A stretch of 41,177 nt of DNA from Acanthamoeba castellanii str. Neff (lineage: Eukaryota > Discosea > Longamoebia > Acanthamoebidae). A model generated the notes under the pieces. It searched no databases and was not told the DNA's origin. It saw only the letters and a program-made list of their open reading frames with translations. The position numbers and the translations under genes were made by a program. Within the stretch, counting starts at the first letter, position 1. Each line of letters starts with the position of its first letter. This document shows positions 10,557 through 22,111 of the stretch, one piece after another. The stretch is taken from positions 68,522 to 109,698 of the forward strand of contig NW_004457364.1 in assembly GCF_000313135.1 (NCBI RefSeq), in the 5' to 3' direction.

Positions 10557-13500
10557 GTGTCGTGCGTGCGTGCGTGTGCCGTGTGTGTAGTACCGCCGGA
10601 GGGTGTGATGGTGTCGAGGGGGAAGTTGTAGAGGAGCTGTGCGATGTTGTTGCGGAAGAGGTCCTCGAAGCGGGTGCGGGCCCACGCGATGCACTGGTCG
10701 AAGGTGAAGGGCCGCTCGGAGACGAGGGACCCGTGGATGGCGTTGAGGATCTCCACCTGCTGCACGACGGGCTGCTTGCGCAGGAATTCGAGGAAGTCCG
10801 GCTGGGAGAGGTAGGCGTTGACGTGGTCGGCCGCGTTCTTGAAGTAGCCCTCGAACAGGTCCCGCGACCAGTGGATGGTGTGCTCGATCTTGTTCGGGAA
10901 GTGGTGCAGCGTGCACACCGGGATGCTCTTCTCCGGCGGATCCCGCGACGACGAGTACGACTCCGTCAGCATCGGCACCACCACCTGCAGGTATTTTACA
11001 CACACACACCACACCACACCACACCACACGACACACACACACACACACACGACACGACACCCCACGACACACACAAGTCGGGAGACGTTGGGTGAGGTGA
11101 TGTTCAAACAAAGCGATGGGGGGGGGCAGCAGCAGCAGCAGCAGGGCACGTGCCTGGGTGTTGCCCTTGGTGCCGAGGGTGCCGGATTCGAGCATGGGCT
11201 TGCGGTGGTAGATGCACTGGGAGTCCATGTACATGCGGGCCTCCACGTTGTCGAGGGCGTTGCACACGCCCGTCAGCGACTCGTAGAAGTTCTCGTCGAA
11301 CACGTTCTCCGTCTCGGGTCCCACCCGCGCCGAGTAGGCCCGGACGTTGATGGCCCCGTTCATCCCCCGCACCGCCTCGGCCGCCGCCTCCGACTTCAAC
11401 CTCTGTTCCCGTGCCGCCGTGCGCGGTTAGGCAAGGGCACAGGTTCGCACAGGGGTGTGTGTCGTGTCGTGTCGTTGGTCGTGGGCGGGCGTACGCCGAC
11501 GTCCTTGGGGCGGAAGAGGAACTGGCGGTTGAGGTTGGACTTTTCGATCATGTCCATGTCGGTGACGTGGATGGCGCCGCTGCCGGCGCCCAGGCCCATG
11601 GAGGCCCAGATCTTGAGGACCTCGCAGCCGATGGCGCCCGACCCCACCAAAAAGTACCGCTGGGCCTCGAGCCGCCGCTGCACCTCGCGCCCCAGCACCG
11701 CCACCTGCCCGTCGTACCGCGTCCCCTCCTGCGGTATGGTAGACCCATCCACCATCATCACCATCATCACCATCCACCGCCAGGGTCACATTGGTGGGGC
11801 GGGGGTGGAGGGGGTGGGGCGTACGGGCTGGAAGTGTGCCGGGGTGAGGTCGGTGGGGAGGGCCTCCACGGCGTCGAAGTAGAGCCACTGGTGGATGGGG
11901 GTGAACTTGCCAGAACACGCCTTGAGCACCTCCTGCGCCACCACGCCCCCGATGAACGACACCTGGAGTGTGGCCCACGCACGCCACCACCACCACGACA
12001 ACGACAACGACCACGAGGGCGCTGTCAGGCAGGTCAAGCACGCACGCGCACCTCCCGGACAGGCTGACCCGCCTCGCCGCCGCTGCTGCTGGGTGGGTGG
12101 GTCGTGGTGGGTGTACCATGGGCGAGATTTCTCCGCGGGAGCCGTAGGCCAGGAGCGAGATGAGCTTCTCGTCCACCGTTTCCACCTACACAACCGCACC
12201 ACCCCCCCCAACAATTGGACGCAACGTGTGCACACACACATACACATACATGAGGGATCCGGATACATCAAATGCAGCGCTGCCACACGTGTCTCGGCTT
12301 GTTGTTGCCGCAGCCGACATCGCGTGACATGCAGGCAGGCAGGCATGGATGGGAGGACACGTGCGTGCCCACGTACCAGCTTGGCGGAGGCGTTGAGCTC
12401 CTTGGCCAGCTCCACCACTTCCAGGGCGTGCTCCTGGACATACACATCACGAGCGTGGGCGGTGGCGACGGGCGATTGGAGAGGGGATTGGCGGTTATTG
12501 GGTGGGAGTGAGGGGAGTGAGGGGAGTGGTGGTGAGGGGTAGTAGCAGTAGTACGTGGTGGTAGGGGAGGGGGTAGGACCCGCCGTGGCGTTCGGTCCAG
12601 AGGGCGAGGGCGTGGAAGCCCAGGTGCAGCTGCGGAGGACGCTCCAGCTTACCAAAGTCCGCGTCCGTCCACGTGGGCTGCTTCAGCGACTCTTGCAGCG
12701 ACAACTGGCCACCGCGGGCGAGCGGAACGGGAACACACACACAACGACACACGACACACACACGATTGCACGACAAAGAGCACACCTCGCACGTGAGCGC
12801 ACAGTGCCAAGGGGAGATGGGGCTGCAGCTCAAGGAATCTTCGGGGTGGGAGGAGGGGGGGGAGAGAGAGAGGTNNNNNNNNNNNNNNNNNNNNNGTGGT
12901 GGTGGTGGTGGTGGCAATGGTGGCGTTGTACGAAGCGCAGGGTCTTGGGCGGCTTGACCTCGACGACGTATCCGCCGGAGAGGTACTCGTCGTAGCCCGT
13001 GGTGTCCTCGATCGAGAAGGTGTAGGGGCCTGGCCCAGGGTCGCCACACGAATCGCGCCCCACACCGCCCACGACACCAGGCGACCAGGCAACAACACAG
13101 TGAGTCGGTGCTCTGCCCGCGAGCGAGCGAGAACAAGGGCGCGCAGCGGTCGTTCGAAGGAAAGGACGGGGCACGTACCGAGCACGGTGATGGGGCGGGG
13201 CGGGGCGTCGTTGAGTTGGGTCATGCCGCGCACCTCGGTGAACTTGACGAAATCGCCGGTCTCGAGCTGGAGGCGCCGGTCGTCGAGGATGGTGACCACG
13301 CCCGGCTTGTCGCGGGTCACGGAGGCGATCATCTGCTGGAAGGGCGGCTCCCCGTTGGGGTCCAGCACCGTGTGGGCCTCGCCAAAGTCGCAGAACACGC
13401 TCCCGAACACGCCGCGCGCCTCGGCGCCCACGAACGCCACGCCCCGCTCGTGGCACCACTCGCCCACCTCGAGCTTCTGGCCCCACCCGGCCTCCGTCAC

Positions 13501-14369
13501 CACCACCACCTGCGCATTGTGTGCAAACACACCACACCGCACACACCGCACACACGACCGGCCTGTGTGGTCAGCGCTGGTCGGGGGCGCATTGGGAGGG
13601 GAGGAGGGCGAGGTGCCCACGTACGGAGAAGGAGGAGACGGTCTGGGCGTTGAGGGGTCGCGAGAGGAGCGAAACGGACACGTAGCTGTTGAGCTCGGCC
13701 AGCCGGTCCACGCACGCTTCCGCACGCGCACGCCCCACGTCGCTCTCCCGCAGGAAGCACTGCACATGCCCACCGTCGTCGCCGCACACCCACCGCACAC
13801 ACGAGAGGCTTGGTGAGCTACAGTTGTCGGCACACACGCGCGCGTGCCGTCTCACGACACACGCCACGCCAGCTGCCTTTGGGGGGAACGTGGCCCACGT
13901 TCTGCGGGTGGGGGTCCGCAAGCGAGCACCGATAGCAGGGCCAAGGCGGCAGGAGGGCGCGCACCTGGGCAGAGAGGTCGGAGAGGGCGACGGGGGAGTC
14001 GTCGTGGAGGGTCACCGATCGTACGCCGGCCAGCACCAGGTTCTTGGCTGCACGTGGCCAGCCACCAAAAGGGCGCACGCACGCACGCACGCACGCACGA
14101 AGCAGACACACACGAGCCGGGCGTGAGTGAGGGGAAGGGGAAGCAGCTGGAAAGCAAAAAGCAGGCAGGCCCGTTTGCAGCTGGAGGAGAGGACTGAGGC
14201 GGCACGCACCGATCTCAACGCCAAGTCCCTTGAGGCCAACGATGAGCACGTCGGTGGCGGTGATCTTGAGCATGTCGGCATGGTTGAGGACATACAGCTG
14301 CCGGCTGTAGAGCCCCTCGTCGATGTTGGTTGTTGGGCGCTCGATCGTGCTGGTCTGCTCCACCTCCAT
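8758..14369 (-). CDS. UBA1: Ubiquitin-activating enzyme E1 (UBA1-type)
   Basis: Eighteen exons give 1013 residues: 14369-14210, 14047-13965, 13759-13625, 13509-13179, 13029-12932, 12704-12555, 12433-12377, 12185-12117, 11962-11825, 11728-11495, 11402-11154, 10984-10594, 10468-10346, 10181-10072, 9920-9756, 9571-9426, 9295-9038, 8902-8758 (TGA). E1 adenylates ubiquitin's C-terminus, holds it as a thioester and passes it to E2 enzymes. The inactive adenylation half opens with [14 protein letters not shown]. The active half has NRYDGQV-like and GSGAIG (about 436-441) nucleotide-binding sequence and [12 protein letters not shown]. The catalytic Cys592 sits in [31 protein letters not shown] and [11 protein letters not shown] match eukaryotic UBA1. 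A ubiquitin-fold domain ends the protein ([11 protein letters not shown]). Intron 11 appears to use a GC donor (CAG|GCACGT). A 21-N gap falls in an intron, not in coding sequence. The exon 14 donor (GTTGAA) is the least certain border. Confidence 0.95.
8964..9022. repeat. (GA)n microsatellite in UBA1 intron
   Basis: A purine run of GA dinucleotides with occasional GAA interruptions lies in the last intron of the minus-strand UBA1 gene. Confidence 0.85.
9634..9718. repeat. (CCAA)n tetranucleotide repeat in UBA1 intron
   Basis: About 21 nearly perfect CCAA/AACC copies lie in the intron between the exons ending at 9756 and starting at 9571. On the minus strand they read TTGG and are open in all frames, giving spurious Val-Gly-Trp-Leu repeats. 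Confidence 0.95.
12875..12895. other. Assembly gap (21 N)
   Basis: A run of 21 undetermined bases is flanked by GA-rich sequence on the left and GTG repeats on the right. It lies inside the UBA1 intron between exons 12932-13029 and 12555-12704. It marks a low-complexity stretch that could not be resolved, and its true length may differ. Confidence 0.99.
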
Positions 14370-14521
14370 CTTGCGTGGGTGAATGATGGAAAAGAAGAAA
14401 AGGAGGAAACAGCGAATTTCTTGGCCGATATTGCTGGAATGCTAGGAATGCACCCGAAGCCAAAAAAAGCGTAGGAAAACAGAGCAGCGACTTCAGCGTC
14501 CATCGCCCATCTTACCACGAA
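14370..14521. promoter_or_regulatory. Divergent promoter, UBA1 (-) and TMEM258 (+)
   Basis: 152 bp between the two start codons. The stretch is A-rich on the plus strand (AAAAGAAGAAAAGG at 14390-14403) and less GC-rich than its surroundings. It must carry both promoters. No clear TATA box was seen. Confidence 0.5.
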
Positions 14522-14934
14522 ATGGTACGTTTTTGGTCACGTCGTGCATGAAGACTCTGCGCTAATGGGGTGGTGTTGGCGTAGAGTTCGGCCCAGTTGT
14601 TTGCGTACGGCAGCCCCGTCAGCACTTCGGCGTACCCGACGCTCGCCGTCGTGCTCACCAGCGTGGGCCTGCTCTTCCTCACTTGGTTCTTCGTGTACGC
14701 GCACCCCCCCCCCAAATCTTCTTGATTTCTTGTAACCTCTGGTAATCGCCTCTTCGAATTGCGTAATTTCCTGACATTTCTGTTGGGGGCTGAAGGTACG
14801 AGCTGACCACAACGAACGAAACGGGCGACAAGAAGAGGAACCTGTTCAAGGAGCTGTTCATCGCCTCGTTCGCCTCCCTGTTCCTGGGCTTCGGCACCCT
14901 CTTCCTGCTCCTGTGGAGCGGCGTCTACGTGTAG
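14522..14934 (+). CDS. TMEM258: TMEM258 homologue, oligosaccharyltransferase subunit
   Basis: Three coding exons: 14522-14524, 14585-14694, 14796-14934 (TAG), 83 residues (human 79). TMEM258 is a small two-span protein of the ER oligosaccharyltransferase complex, which N-glycosylates nascent proteins. The spliced protein begins [21 protein letters not shown]1 is at about 22-42 (ending [11 protein letters not shown]), and TM2 at about 60-82 contains [20 protein letters not shown]. This is nearly the same as the human C-terminus, including FGFLLL-type spacing and the terminal YV. The first coding exon appears to be the ATG alone, directly followed by the donor GTACGT, with acceptor GCGTAG at 14584. 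Without this exon the main frame has no suitable upstream ATG. Intron 2 joins phase-correctly to give FFVYELTTT. Confidence 0.9.
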
Positions 14935-15301
14935 GAGACCACGCCCCGTACTACTACTACGCCGTCTCCGCCGCCGCCCTGGTACTGCCGTCGTGGGTAG
15001 CCCTCAATGGAGGGACCAGGGACTCTTGTTCCTCTCTTGTACGCGCTTCTTGGCCACCGTCGCCACCACTACAACTACAACTACTCCCTATCAGTTGCCC
15101 ACCACCACCACCACCACGACCACGACCACCACGTGACGCTGGAGCTCCTCCTCCCTCTGGCTAGTCCCTCCTCCTCCCTCGATGGTGATGATTATTATTT
15201 GTCGCGTGGGGCAATCGGTCCATCCGTCAGGCGCCCTGCCTTGGGGGAGACCCGCAACGCCGGAATTCTGCAGCTGCTGCTGCCGTCTGCTGGCCGGCGG
15301 G
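14935..15301. other. Intergenic, convergent 3' ends
   Basis: 367 bp between the TMEM258 stop and the stop of the minus-strand WD40 gene. It contains ACTACAACTACAACTAC and CCACCACCACCACCACGACCACGACC simple repeats. No gene or RNA was recognised; it is presumably the two 3' UTRs. Confidence 0.6.
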
Positions 15302-17753
15302 CTATCGGTAGGCCGACGTGATCCGGATGGTGCCGCTCTCGTCTGCCGTTGCCACCATCGTGTCTGCGTCACACGCACGCATCGCACCCACACACCCACC
15401 ATCGCACACGTCGTGAGTCCGTAGAGCCGCGGTGACGACGGCGGGAACCATGGCGGCTGGCTGGCCGGCTGGCCCCAAGATCGAGAATGGAGGTACCCGT
15501 ACCGTCGTCGGGAAGGGCGAGGGCGGTGATGGGGTAGGCGTGCCGCTTCTCCACCCGCCGCTCCCAGTTGCCGCCCTGAGCGCCTGCGGTCTGCTGTTGC
15601 TGCTCGTCGCCGTGGTCGCATTCGGGGTCGACAGATGGCTCGTTGGGGCCGAAGACGCGCCACACCAGCAGGTGCCCCTCGCGCGAGCCACACAGCAGCC
15701 ACCGGTCATCACTCGACTGCAGCCCACCAATACCCCGCCAATCGACTGGTTGTGAGCGCGGATAATAATTGATTGCCCGCACGCCGACGACGAGGAGGGC
15801 GGGATCGTACGAGGGCAGGGCGGGTGGCGTGGGCGGGGCTGTGTCCGTCCATGGTGGCCAGGCCGCGGCCGGAGGGCACGTCCCACAGCTTGTGGGTGCC
15901 GTCTGTGGCCGAGGTGATCAGGTGGCGGCCGTCCCGCGTCACCGCCGCCGAGTAGACCGAGGAGCGCGGGTGGTGGCCCCGGAAGGGCAGCACCCACCGC
16001 TTGCTGAACCGGTCGAACGCACGCTTCACCCCGGCCGGCGTCGCGGCCTACCACACGACACGCATGACCACACGACACACGACACACACGACACACGACG
16101 AGCGGCAGGCGGGGCAAAAGATGAAAGCCATCAGGGCGGGGCGCGCGGAGAGGGGCATACACGCTTGTGGGGGGGAGGGGGACACGTACGGCATAGGTGA
16201 GTAGCGGGATGTCGGGTTCCGCGAATGCCGCCGTAGGAGGCGCCAAGGCCTGGGGTACAGGCGGGGGCGGCTTATCTTCCCACATGTGCGCCCACTCCAT
16301 GGCCACGTCTGGCCGCCGTTCAGCGTGTAGCGATGATGATGACGATGATGACGATGATATGGGATAAGCACAAAGGAGGGAGGCAGGACGCGGATGCACG
16401 ATGCACGATGCACGATGTGGGGCGCCACAACACGTACCGTTGGAGTCCCGGGACGAGTGTAGCATGGTGACGTAGGTGTGGTGGCTGCGGATGTCCCACA
16501 GGTGCACGCCCCCTGCCATCCAGCCAAACAAGGGCGACGTTTGTCCCAGACTTCGGGGGGGAAGATTGGGCGGGGGGGAAATGGGGTGAGGGGGTGGATG
16601 GTAGATACCGGGGCCCGCGGTGAAGAGGTAGCGGAAGTCGTCCGGGTGGAAGCGGACGGAGGTGGCGCCCTGGCCCGTGCGCAGCTGGAACACCGCCTCG
16701 CGTACCTCCTGGTGCCACAGCCGCAGGGTCCCATCGAAGCTCACCTGTGCGCACACGCACGCACGCGGGTACATCCCACCACCACGACACCAACCATGAC
16801 CACCGAAGGGGGAGAATCCAATCAGCACGACCGCTTGGCCACCACTGCCTGTCTCGACGGGCCCGTCGAAGGGGAAGGCAAATAGTACGGAGGCCAGGAA
16901 CTGGGCGGTCGGGTCGAGGTCGCACGCGTTGACGAAGCTGCCGTGCCCGCAGTACTCCCGCACGGCCGACGACGACGACGATGACGCGGAGAGGCGGGTG
17001 AGGTCCCACTGGCGCAGCACCCGGTCATCGGAGCACGTGACGGCCATGCCGGGCTGCCCCGCGCTGCAGCTCACCCTGCAGGGCACCATTACACAAGCGC
17101 ACGACGCACACGACGCACGCATGCACACACACACGCACACACACGCACACACGACACGACACGCACGCACGCACACACGGCGTACACGACACACGACACG
17201 ATGGCCATTGATGGGGTCAAGCGTAATGGGTGGTGGCGGAGTTTGGGGGAGCTACATACTGGTTGATGGTGGAGCGGTGGGCTTCCGAAACGGTGGCGCG
17301 AGGCTCCAGCGGCTGCCACGACAACGACGACGAGAGGCCGGCAGCAGTCCTCCGCTCCGATGCATCGGAGGTGGAGGAGTGGTGCGGGCGGGCGGCCACG
17401 GAGGGCGGGAGGTGCCACAGGCACAGGTCCCCGGCCTCGTCCCCGCTCAGCAGCAGGAGCGGCGACGGCGACGATGACGACGTCGGAGTGAAATGGAGGG
17501 CTGTCACCGGCGTCAGGTGTGCCGTGCCCACCAGGCCCGTGCTGCTCGCCGCCGCCTCCTCCCCCCAGCACCTGCGCAGCTCGCACGCCACGGTCAGCTC
17601 CGGGTCCGATAGAGCGGGGGGGGGGTAAGGCAAGGTTGGGCGGCACCGGAAGAGGGCGAGGGAAGGCGGCAAGGGAGGGCCGGACGCCTCCCATCGGGGC
17701 TGCCGCCGCCGCCCGTGGTGGTGAGGACGAACCGCAGCTGCCCGCGCGGCCAT
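15302..17753 (-). CDS. WD40-repeat beta-propeller protein
   Basis: Eight exons: 17753-17260, 17075-16889, 16744-16609, 16512-16438, 16308-16190, 16047-15811, 15716-15503, 15363-15302 (TAG), 507 residues, all in consistent phase. Several WD40 blades are visible: TPVTALHF with GDEAGDLCLWHLP, AVTCSDDRVLRQWDL, VSFDGTLRLWHQE, GGVHLWDIRS, SAAVTRDGRHLITSATDGTHKLWDV, SDDRWLLCGSREGHLLVWRV, and a final VATADESGTIRIT. Such propellers are scaffolds for protein complexes. No additional domain identifies the complex, so no function is assigned. The first about 55 residues (Ala/Arg/Pro-rich) are poorly supported, and another start or an extra intron is possible there. The gene lies 180 bp downstream of CBP80 on the same strand. 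Confidence 0.75.
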
Positions 17754-17933
17754 CAGGTCTTCTCCAACGCGCCAAGAAAATTGAAAATAAATAGTGAGAT
17801 TTTTGTTTTTGTTATTTGTTTTCTGCTTTTCAAAACTAATGCTGTTGCCTCCGACCTTGGCTGGTTCGCACAAAGGCGGAGGGGGGGGATCCAGGCGAGG
17901 CCAACCAACCAGCCAAGGCCCGTCGACGTGGGC

Positions 17934-20719
17934 CTAGAACTGGTGGAGGTGGGTGAGGACGTCGGTGATGCGCGGGTCGGAGCTCTGCGCAAACGCGTCG
18001 GCCAGGGGTGCGCCCAGAGCCTTGGCCTCCCGATGGTACTGCGCACCGCCGAACAGGAGAGAGAGGAAAAAGGGGAGGCGTGAGGGTGCGCGGCCTTGAT
18101 TGGCATTGATGATGATGCTGATGCTGATGACATACCCTTCGGGCGACCTCCTTGAAGTGGCCCATGGCCGAGCGGTACCAGGCGTCGTAGGGGTCGGCAT
18201 CTCGCTCCCGGCTGTTGGCCAGGTGGTTGGCCAGCACCACCACGAAGCTCTGCACGCGCGCGATTCGAGGGGCAGTGTCAACAGACGCGGAGCCCATTGG
18301 GAGCGACCACCCACATAGGTGGGATTGGTCACCAACAACAACAATAATAACAACAACAACGTGAGGGCGTCGTACCTGGAAGACGAGCAGCAGGAGGTCG
18401 TTCTGGTCGCGCAGCGCGGTCTGGTAGCTCTCGCGAGCCTGCTGCAGCCTGACGTCGTCCACTGCGGTCGCTGTTGTCGACGCGCCCGAGGCCTCTGCTA
18501 GGGCGGGCTGCTGGTCGGGCTGCACGGCCTTGAGCTCCTTGCGCATGACCTCCGTGCGCATGACGGTCTTGTCGATCGTGTTGCGCAGGATGTCCCACAG
18601 ATAACCCCTAAACGGTGATGGCGGTGGTGATGATGATGATGAAGCACGCGGCCACATGAGTTATGTGCGGAATGTGAGGGGAGGGAGTAATAGCAAACAT
18701 GGGGGTCGGGTGGTGGTGGTGGGGGGTACGCACTGCGTGAAGAAGGGGAGCACTTGGTGGGAGAAGATCCACTGCACGATGGAGTGTGCGTCGACGATGC
18801 GGTAGGTCATCAGCTTCTCGAGGGTGATGATGATGTGCTGTGGCGAGTGCTTCCAAAACTCGCCCACCGCCGTCGTCACCGCCAGGCGCGCCTGCACGGT
18901 GCCGGCCAGGCTACGCAGGAGGGCGTGATACCTGTTACGCGCCAAAACAGCCAACAGCAATCCGACACGTCAGCAGTGTCCCGCTCTCCGTTGATTGATA
19001 ATTGGGTGATTGTGTTGTTGTTGTTGGTATAGAGGCCCCGTGCGTGAGTGTGTGTTGGTAGTAGGCAAGCGAACCGTTCGAGCACGTTGAGGAGGTGGGA
19101 GAAACTCTTGCAGCCGGCCTCGAGGAGGGCGTGGAGGGCGAGGTCGAGGCGCCTCTCGGTGGAGATGGAGGTGAGCGAGTCTAGCCACGGGCGCAGCTGC
19201 TCGGACTTCTCCTTGGCCCTCACCTTGGCCAGCAGCGACGCGTAGGCCTCGTGGTCCTGCAGGATCACACGGCATGACCATGGGCGCTCGTGAGCGGCCT
19301 CCGAGAGGAATGGTACGCGGGTGTGGCGGGCAATCCGGAAGGGGTACCTCGGCGGCGACATCGGCATACTTGAGGAAGGGGGCCGGTCTGCGGGGCATGA
19401 GCTCGATGAACTCCTCGGGCAGGGTGCGGGCCACGCGCTCGTAGTAGGCCAGCCACATGGTGCGCTCCAGGATCTCACGCACCGCCAGCCGCTTGGGCTC
19501 CTCCTCGTTCATCTTGAGGACGTACGCCCTGAAACATGAAAGGCCACACGACACACGACACACACGAACACTGCTGCGTTGGCTCGCTGGCCGAGGGCTA
19601 CACACCGGCATATCGCGCGCGGTGTAAAGAGAGAGCGCGTACCACTTCTGCCAGTGCCACTTGAAGTCAAAATTGGAGAGGTGGTGGGAGAACCAGTCGC
19701 AGAAGCGCTCGGCACACTCCACGTCCATCATGTCGGCCCTCTCGAACAGCGTGTCGATGGCCAACCCGAGCTGGCAAAAAAAAGCACGGGAACCGAACAG
19801 TCGAGAAGTGAGAATTGAGAATTGAGACCAATTCGATGAAGGGGAGTGAGGGACGACGTACGACGGGCGGAATGGCGGTACTGCCCTTGCAGAGGTCGCC
19901 GATGACGACGGCGTAGTAGATGAGCTTGCAGGGCGGCGTGGGCAAGAGGAACAGCTGACCGAATATCGTCTGCGTTGTGTCGGGCCGCACATTGAGCAAT
20001 CGACGTCAGGATTTCGCCCCGACCGCGAGGCCAAAGTGGTGATGCCTTGGCAAGGCCAAGGTTGGTGGTGGGAGTACCTCGATCAGCAGGTTGTGGTAGT
20101 TGAAGTTGCCGGGGAGGGTGAGCAGGAACTTGGTGCACGTCTTGTGGTCCGATCCGAAGAAGTGGAGCAGGTCCACGATGTAGTCCTGCGCGCCCGGCGT
20201 GCATTTTTGAGACGTTAGTTACTCCTCTCCTATGAAGAACCAAAAGGGCCAGGCGTGTGGGTGGGTGTTGTTATTACCTGAAGGAGGAAGCGATCGAAGG
20301 CCTTCATGTCGGGAGACTCCGTCCGCGCCGCATCGAACAGGCGGAAGGTCTGTACTCGCCCCCTCAGCGAGCCGTAGCCCTTTTCGGTCTGGTGTTGGAC
20401 CACCACCACGACCACCAGCCACCAGCCACCAGCCACCACCAACCAATCGGTCAATCACTCGGAGGGAGCATGGCCCAAGAAAGGCACGCTCAGAAAGGGG
20501 GCGAGGGGCTCCGTACGGAGGACGGCGGGAGGGCGATAGTGGGCAGGGTGTGGCGAGGAGCGGTGCTCAGGTGGTCCTCGAAGGAGACGTAGGGCTGCAG
20601 GATGGCCCCGCTCCGCCACCCGTCCTCCTTGAGCTCCGCCAGCTGCTTCCACAGGTAGCTCTCAAAGTAGTCCTGCGCCTGCTCCGCCCAAACAGGCCAA
20701 ACACAAAAGAGAGAGAGAG

Positions 20720-20766
<47 letters not shown>

Positions 20767-21843
20767 AAAGGCCAGCCGTCGTTACTGTCTCGCGCGGCCA
20801 AAGCATGTACCGGTCAGGGAGGAGGTGGAGCACCTCGGGGTCGGGGTAGACGAGGGTGAGGGGGTTGATGGGGCACTTGTGGGCGTCGACGTAGCGCTGT
20901 AGGGTGCGCAGGAGGCGGTCGAGTTCGTCGGGGAGGTCGCGGAGCAGGGTGGCGGCGACGAAGGGGATGGTGATGAGCACCACGTAGGCGTAGTGCTCGA
21001 GGTCGCTGTGCTGCAGCGAGTCGTCGAGCTCCGCCGCCGAGGCGAGGAGGAGGTCGAACAGGGCGACGAGATCGGCGGCGGGCAGCACGTGCGCATTGAC
21101 GAGCTCGGCCAGGAAGCGGGTGAGAAGCTTCACGTCGAGCGCGCTGCGATCGTGCAGCGCCTGCTGCAGCCGCTCGCCCACCTTGCTCACCACCTCACGG
21201 CCAAAGTCGGCGTTCTTGGCGTTGATGAGGCCCACCAGCGTGCCGTACACCGGCGTCTTCACCGGCAGCTGCGTAATGCTGCCCTCCGCCCAACGCACCG
21301 CATTCATACAGAGCCATCAGTCATTGCCCACCAGTGTGCACAGTGGCCAACGTGCCAAAAAAAAACAAGAACAAAAAACAAAAAAACATGGCAGCAGCCG
21401 ACGTAGAGTAAGCGGAGGAGAGGTGCGAACCAGCTAAAGAGCATGCTGGTGATTTGCGGCCCATGATGAGCAAGATCGCCTTCGAGCGCTTCGGCCAGGC
21501 CCTGAAGATTGGCCTCAAGGGGCGAGGCGCTCTTGTCGCCGATGCGCACGATGAGGGCGGTGAGGCGGCTCTCCACGTCGTCCTTGTCGTCGTAACGCGG
21601 CCGTTTGCTGGTGCGACCGCCTCCCTGGTGATCACCTCGGCGGCCAGAGTCGCGCCCCCCGCCCCCGTAGGGCGATTGATAGCCGCCTCCGCCGTGATGA
21701 GGCGGCCCGCGCCTGTCGCCGCTGTAGAAACCGCGCCCGCCCCCACCGCCGCCGGTGGGTGCACTGCTTCTACGAGGAGGGCCGCGGGAGTCTCGGTGAT
21801 CCCTCGAACGATCGCGATAGCCGGACCCGGGAGGACGCTCCAT
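17934..21843 (-). CDS. NCBP1: Nuclear cap-binding protein subunit 1 (CBP80)
   Basis: Thirteen exons: 21843-21431, 21278-20786, 20678-20517, 20388-20278, 20185-20078, 19969-19862, 19770-19643, 19528-19348, 19256-19075, 18931-18734, 18607-18376, 18249-18136, 18038-17934 (TAG), 844 residues (human 790). CBP80 is the large subunit of the nuclear cap-binding complex. It holds CBP20 on the m7G cap and supports splicing, export and the pioneer round of translation. Residues 1-75 are Arg/Gly/Ser-rich (RSRDHRDSRGPPRR, several RGG-like motifs). The N-terminal MIF4G-like domain follows, with KSASPLEANLQGLAEALE and VYGTLVGLINAKNADFG closely matching human. Later landmarks: DRFLLQ, FAQLFLLP-type GQLFLLPTPPCKLIYY, CDWFSHHLSNFDFKWHWQKW, and GYLWDILRNTIDK. 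The first exon joins at a split Cys codon using acceptor GGGCAG at 21279. A second in-frame Met lies 9 codons upstream of the chosen start. Confidence 0.92.
20706..20770. repeat. (GA)n/(GAAA)n repeat in NCBP1 intron
   Basis: A GA run passes into about 12 GAAA copies within the intron between NCBP1 exons 2 and 3. On the sense (minus) strand this is a TTTC pyrimidine tract just upstream of the exon 3 acceptor, so it may double as the polypyrimidine tract. Confidence 0.9.
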
Positions 21844-22111
21844 CTTTTGCTGGGCTTGCAAACAAAGCAAGACAGGAAAAGCAACAAGGAAAATAGCACG
21901 GTGAAATGCACTTGAATACCAGACATTTCCGGCCCCATTTTCATCCCTGCAAATCGGTTGCGGGTTGGCTGGCAGCTCGTCATCACCCTACAAAAAGGGG
22001 AAAGCGCGACAACTTTACTCCAGTCAACACCTTCGCGCGCAACCCATTTGCATCCTTCTCCCCCTTATAATTATTATTGTACTTCTTTTGTTTTGATACT
22101 CTACCTGCATA
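21844..22111. promoter_or_regulatory. Divergent promoter, NCBP1 (-) and DPYD (+)
   Basis: 268 bp between the start codons. AT-rich sequence with TATAATTATTATTG at about 22066-22079 sits about 35-45 bp before the DPYD ATG. It could be a TATA-like element, but spacing from a mapped start is unknown. Confidence 0.45.

Noticed and set aside
13150..13162. GTTCGAA as a tRNA B box
   Set aside because: No matching A box, acceptor stem or cloverleaf could be drawn around it, and it lies inside a UBA1 intron.
15302..17194. 630-codon minus-strand ORF
   Set aside because: It joins exons and introns of the WD40 gene and reads partly in wrong frames (Cys-Arg-Val repeats from CGTGTG introns). The spliced WD40 model is consistent in phase throughout.
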